A stretch of 14,450 nucleotides of DNA, from positions 1 through 14,450 of the forward strand of contig NZ_UGQM01000003.1 in the NCBI RefSeq assembly GCF_900454025.1, in the 5' to 3' direction. The stretch is from Mycolicibacterium gilvum (GTDB taxonomy: Bacteria > Actinomycetota > Actinomycetes > Mycobacteriales > Mycobacteriaceae). The notes under the pieces are model-generated. The model was not told where the DNA came from. It was given only the letters and a program-made list of their open reading frames with translations, and made no database searches. Numbering within the stretch: the stretch's first letter is position 1; each line of letters starts with the position of its first letter. The translations under genes were made by a program, and so were the position numbers. Shown here piece after piece: positions 14,024-14,450 of this stretch.

Positions 14024-14450
14024 TCAGATTGGTGGCAAGCTGTCGACGATGCTCATCGTTTTCACGCTGACGGTGACAATGCGCTTGATTAAGTCGACGA
14101 TGTATCGGGGGTCGTCGTGTTCGCTGCACCAGGTATTGGGATCGTTGACGATCCCCGAGCCGCGGCTGTCAGTCTTGATCTGGTAGCGCTCAATGATCCA
14201 TTCGAGCGCTGAGCGCGACCCGAGTCGGTAACGGTGCGCGTCCTCGGGAATTCCTGAGAGGGTGAGCTGGGAGTTGTAGATCAGGACGCTGCGGTCAGTC
14301 TTCGACTTGAATCGCATCTTTGTGACGCGCAGGGTCTCCTGCGGAGTGCCGTTGAGAGCTCCGGTCGTTGTTTCGAGAAGGGGGTAGGGAGCTGCGGTTT
14401 CGTATCCGCGGTGAAGGTCGCTGAGCGTGTGACCAGCGTGGGTGAAAGCG
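14024..14450 (-). CDS. Type ISP restriction-modification/helicase protein, C-terminal fragment (5' end outside window)
   Basis: The frame is open from the window edge to a TGA at 14024-14026, giving about the last 141 residues. They match the conserved C-terminal part of type ISP (LlaBIII-like) restriction-modification enzymes, large proteins joining nuclease, helicase, methyltransferase and target-recognition parts. Recognisable pieces, in order, are LSDLHRGYE, APYPL, TKMRFKSK, LSGIPEDAHRYRLGSRSALEWIIERYQ, KTD-x-SGIVNDPN, DDPRYIVDLIKRIVTVSV and MKTV/MSIVDSLP-type ends. The gene therefore starts beyond the right edge. The first internal ATG (14317) is not the real start, because family-like residues continue upstream of it. 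It is on the same strand as, and upstream of, the HA-repeat helicase. Catalytic motifs would lie outside the window, so integrity cannot be judged. Confidence 0.85.
   Translation of the reverse strand, partial: AFTHAGHTLSDLHRGYETAAPYPLLETTTGALNGTPQETLRVTKMRFKSKTDRSVLIYNSQLTLSGIPEDAHRYRLGSRSALEWIIERYQIKTDSRGSGIVNDPNTWCSEHDDPRYIVDLIKRIVTVSVKTMSIVDSLPPI

Noticed and set aside
13518..14129. Minus-strand open frame of 203 codons covering the helicase start and the intergenic gap
   Set aside because: Arg-rich product in a shifted frame over the helicase Walker A region; no upstream ribosome-binding site or domain.

Overview
The window is high-GC actinobacterial DNA. The presence of an EccA-type AAA+ ATPase of type VII (ESX) secretion, together with an atypical HTH regulator and apparently leaderless promoters, points to a Mycobacterium-like (Mycobacteriales) host. 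Most of the window reads as the transfer region of a conjugative element (plasmid or integrative element). I cannot tell which, because no relaxase, coupling protein, integrase, origin or attachment site lies in the window.

Layout. (1) 1-432: C-terminal part, or all, of a three-helix membrane protein on the + strand. (2) 447-953 (-): an HTH regulator with a C-terminal coiled coil, convergent to gene 1 and divergent from the main operon. (3) 954-1042: a compact divergent control region with two TANNNT boxes set almost exactly one TSS distance from the two ATGs and an odd palindrome between them. (4) 1043-10848 (+): nine tightly packed genes forming one operon. They encode a two-helix proline-rich protein, a membrane-anchored protein with a discoidin/NPCBM-like domain, a TcpC/VirB8-like protein, a small two-helix pilin-like protein, a TcpE/VirB3-like protein, a VirB4 ATPase, a VirB6/TcpH-like channel protein, EccA, and a small EspR/XRE-like HTH protein. 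(5) 10859-13834 (-): a superfamily 2 helicase with seven C-terminal helicase-associated (HA) repeats. (6) 14024-14450 (-): the C-terminal end of a type ISP restriction-modification/helicase protein that runs out of the window.

Working together. The operon encodes most of the inner core of a Gram-positive type IV secretion system (VirB8, VirB3, VirB4 and VirB6 equivalents). It ends with an ATPase belonging to type VII secretion and a small DNA-binding protein translationally coupled to it. This fits the known co-occurrence of T4SS and plasmid-borne ESX loci on mycobacterial conjugative plasmids, where transfer depends on both; the link is inferred here because no other ESX gene is in view. The divergent regulator probably controls the operon. 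The two minus-strand genes at the right form a separate block, plausibly a DNA-defence cargo pairing an HA-repeat helicase with a type ISP enzyme. No tRNA, rRNA, CRISPR array or insertion sequence was seen, and no gene-free stretch exceeds 300 bases; the longest is 13835-14023.
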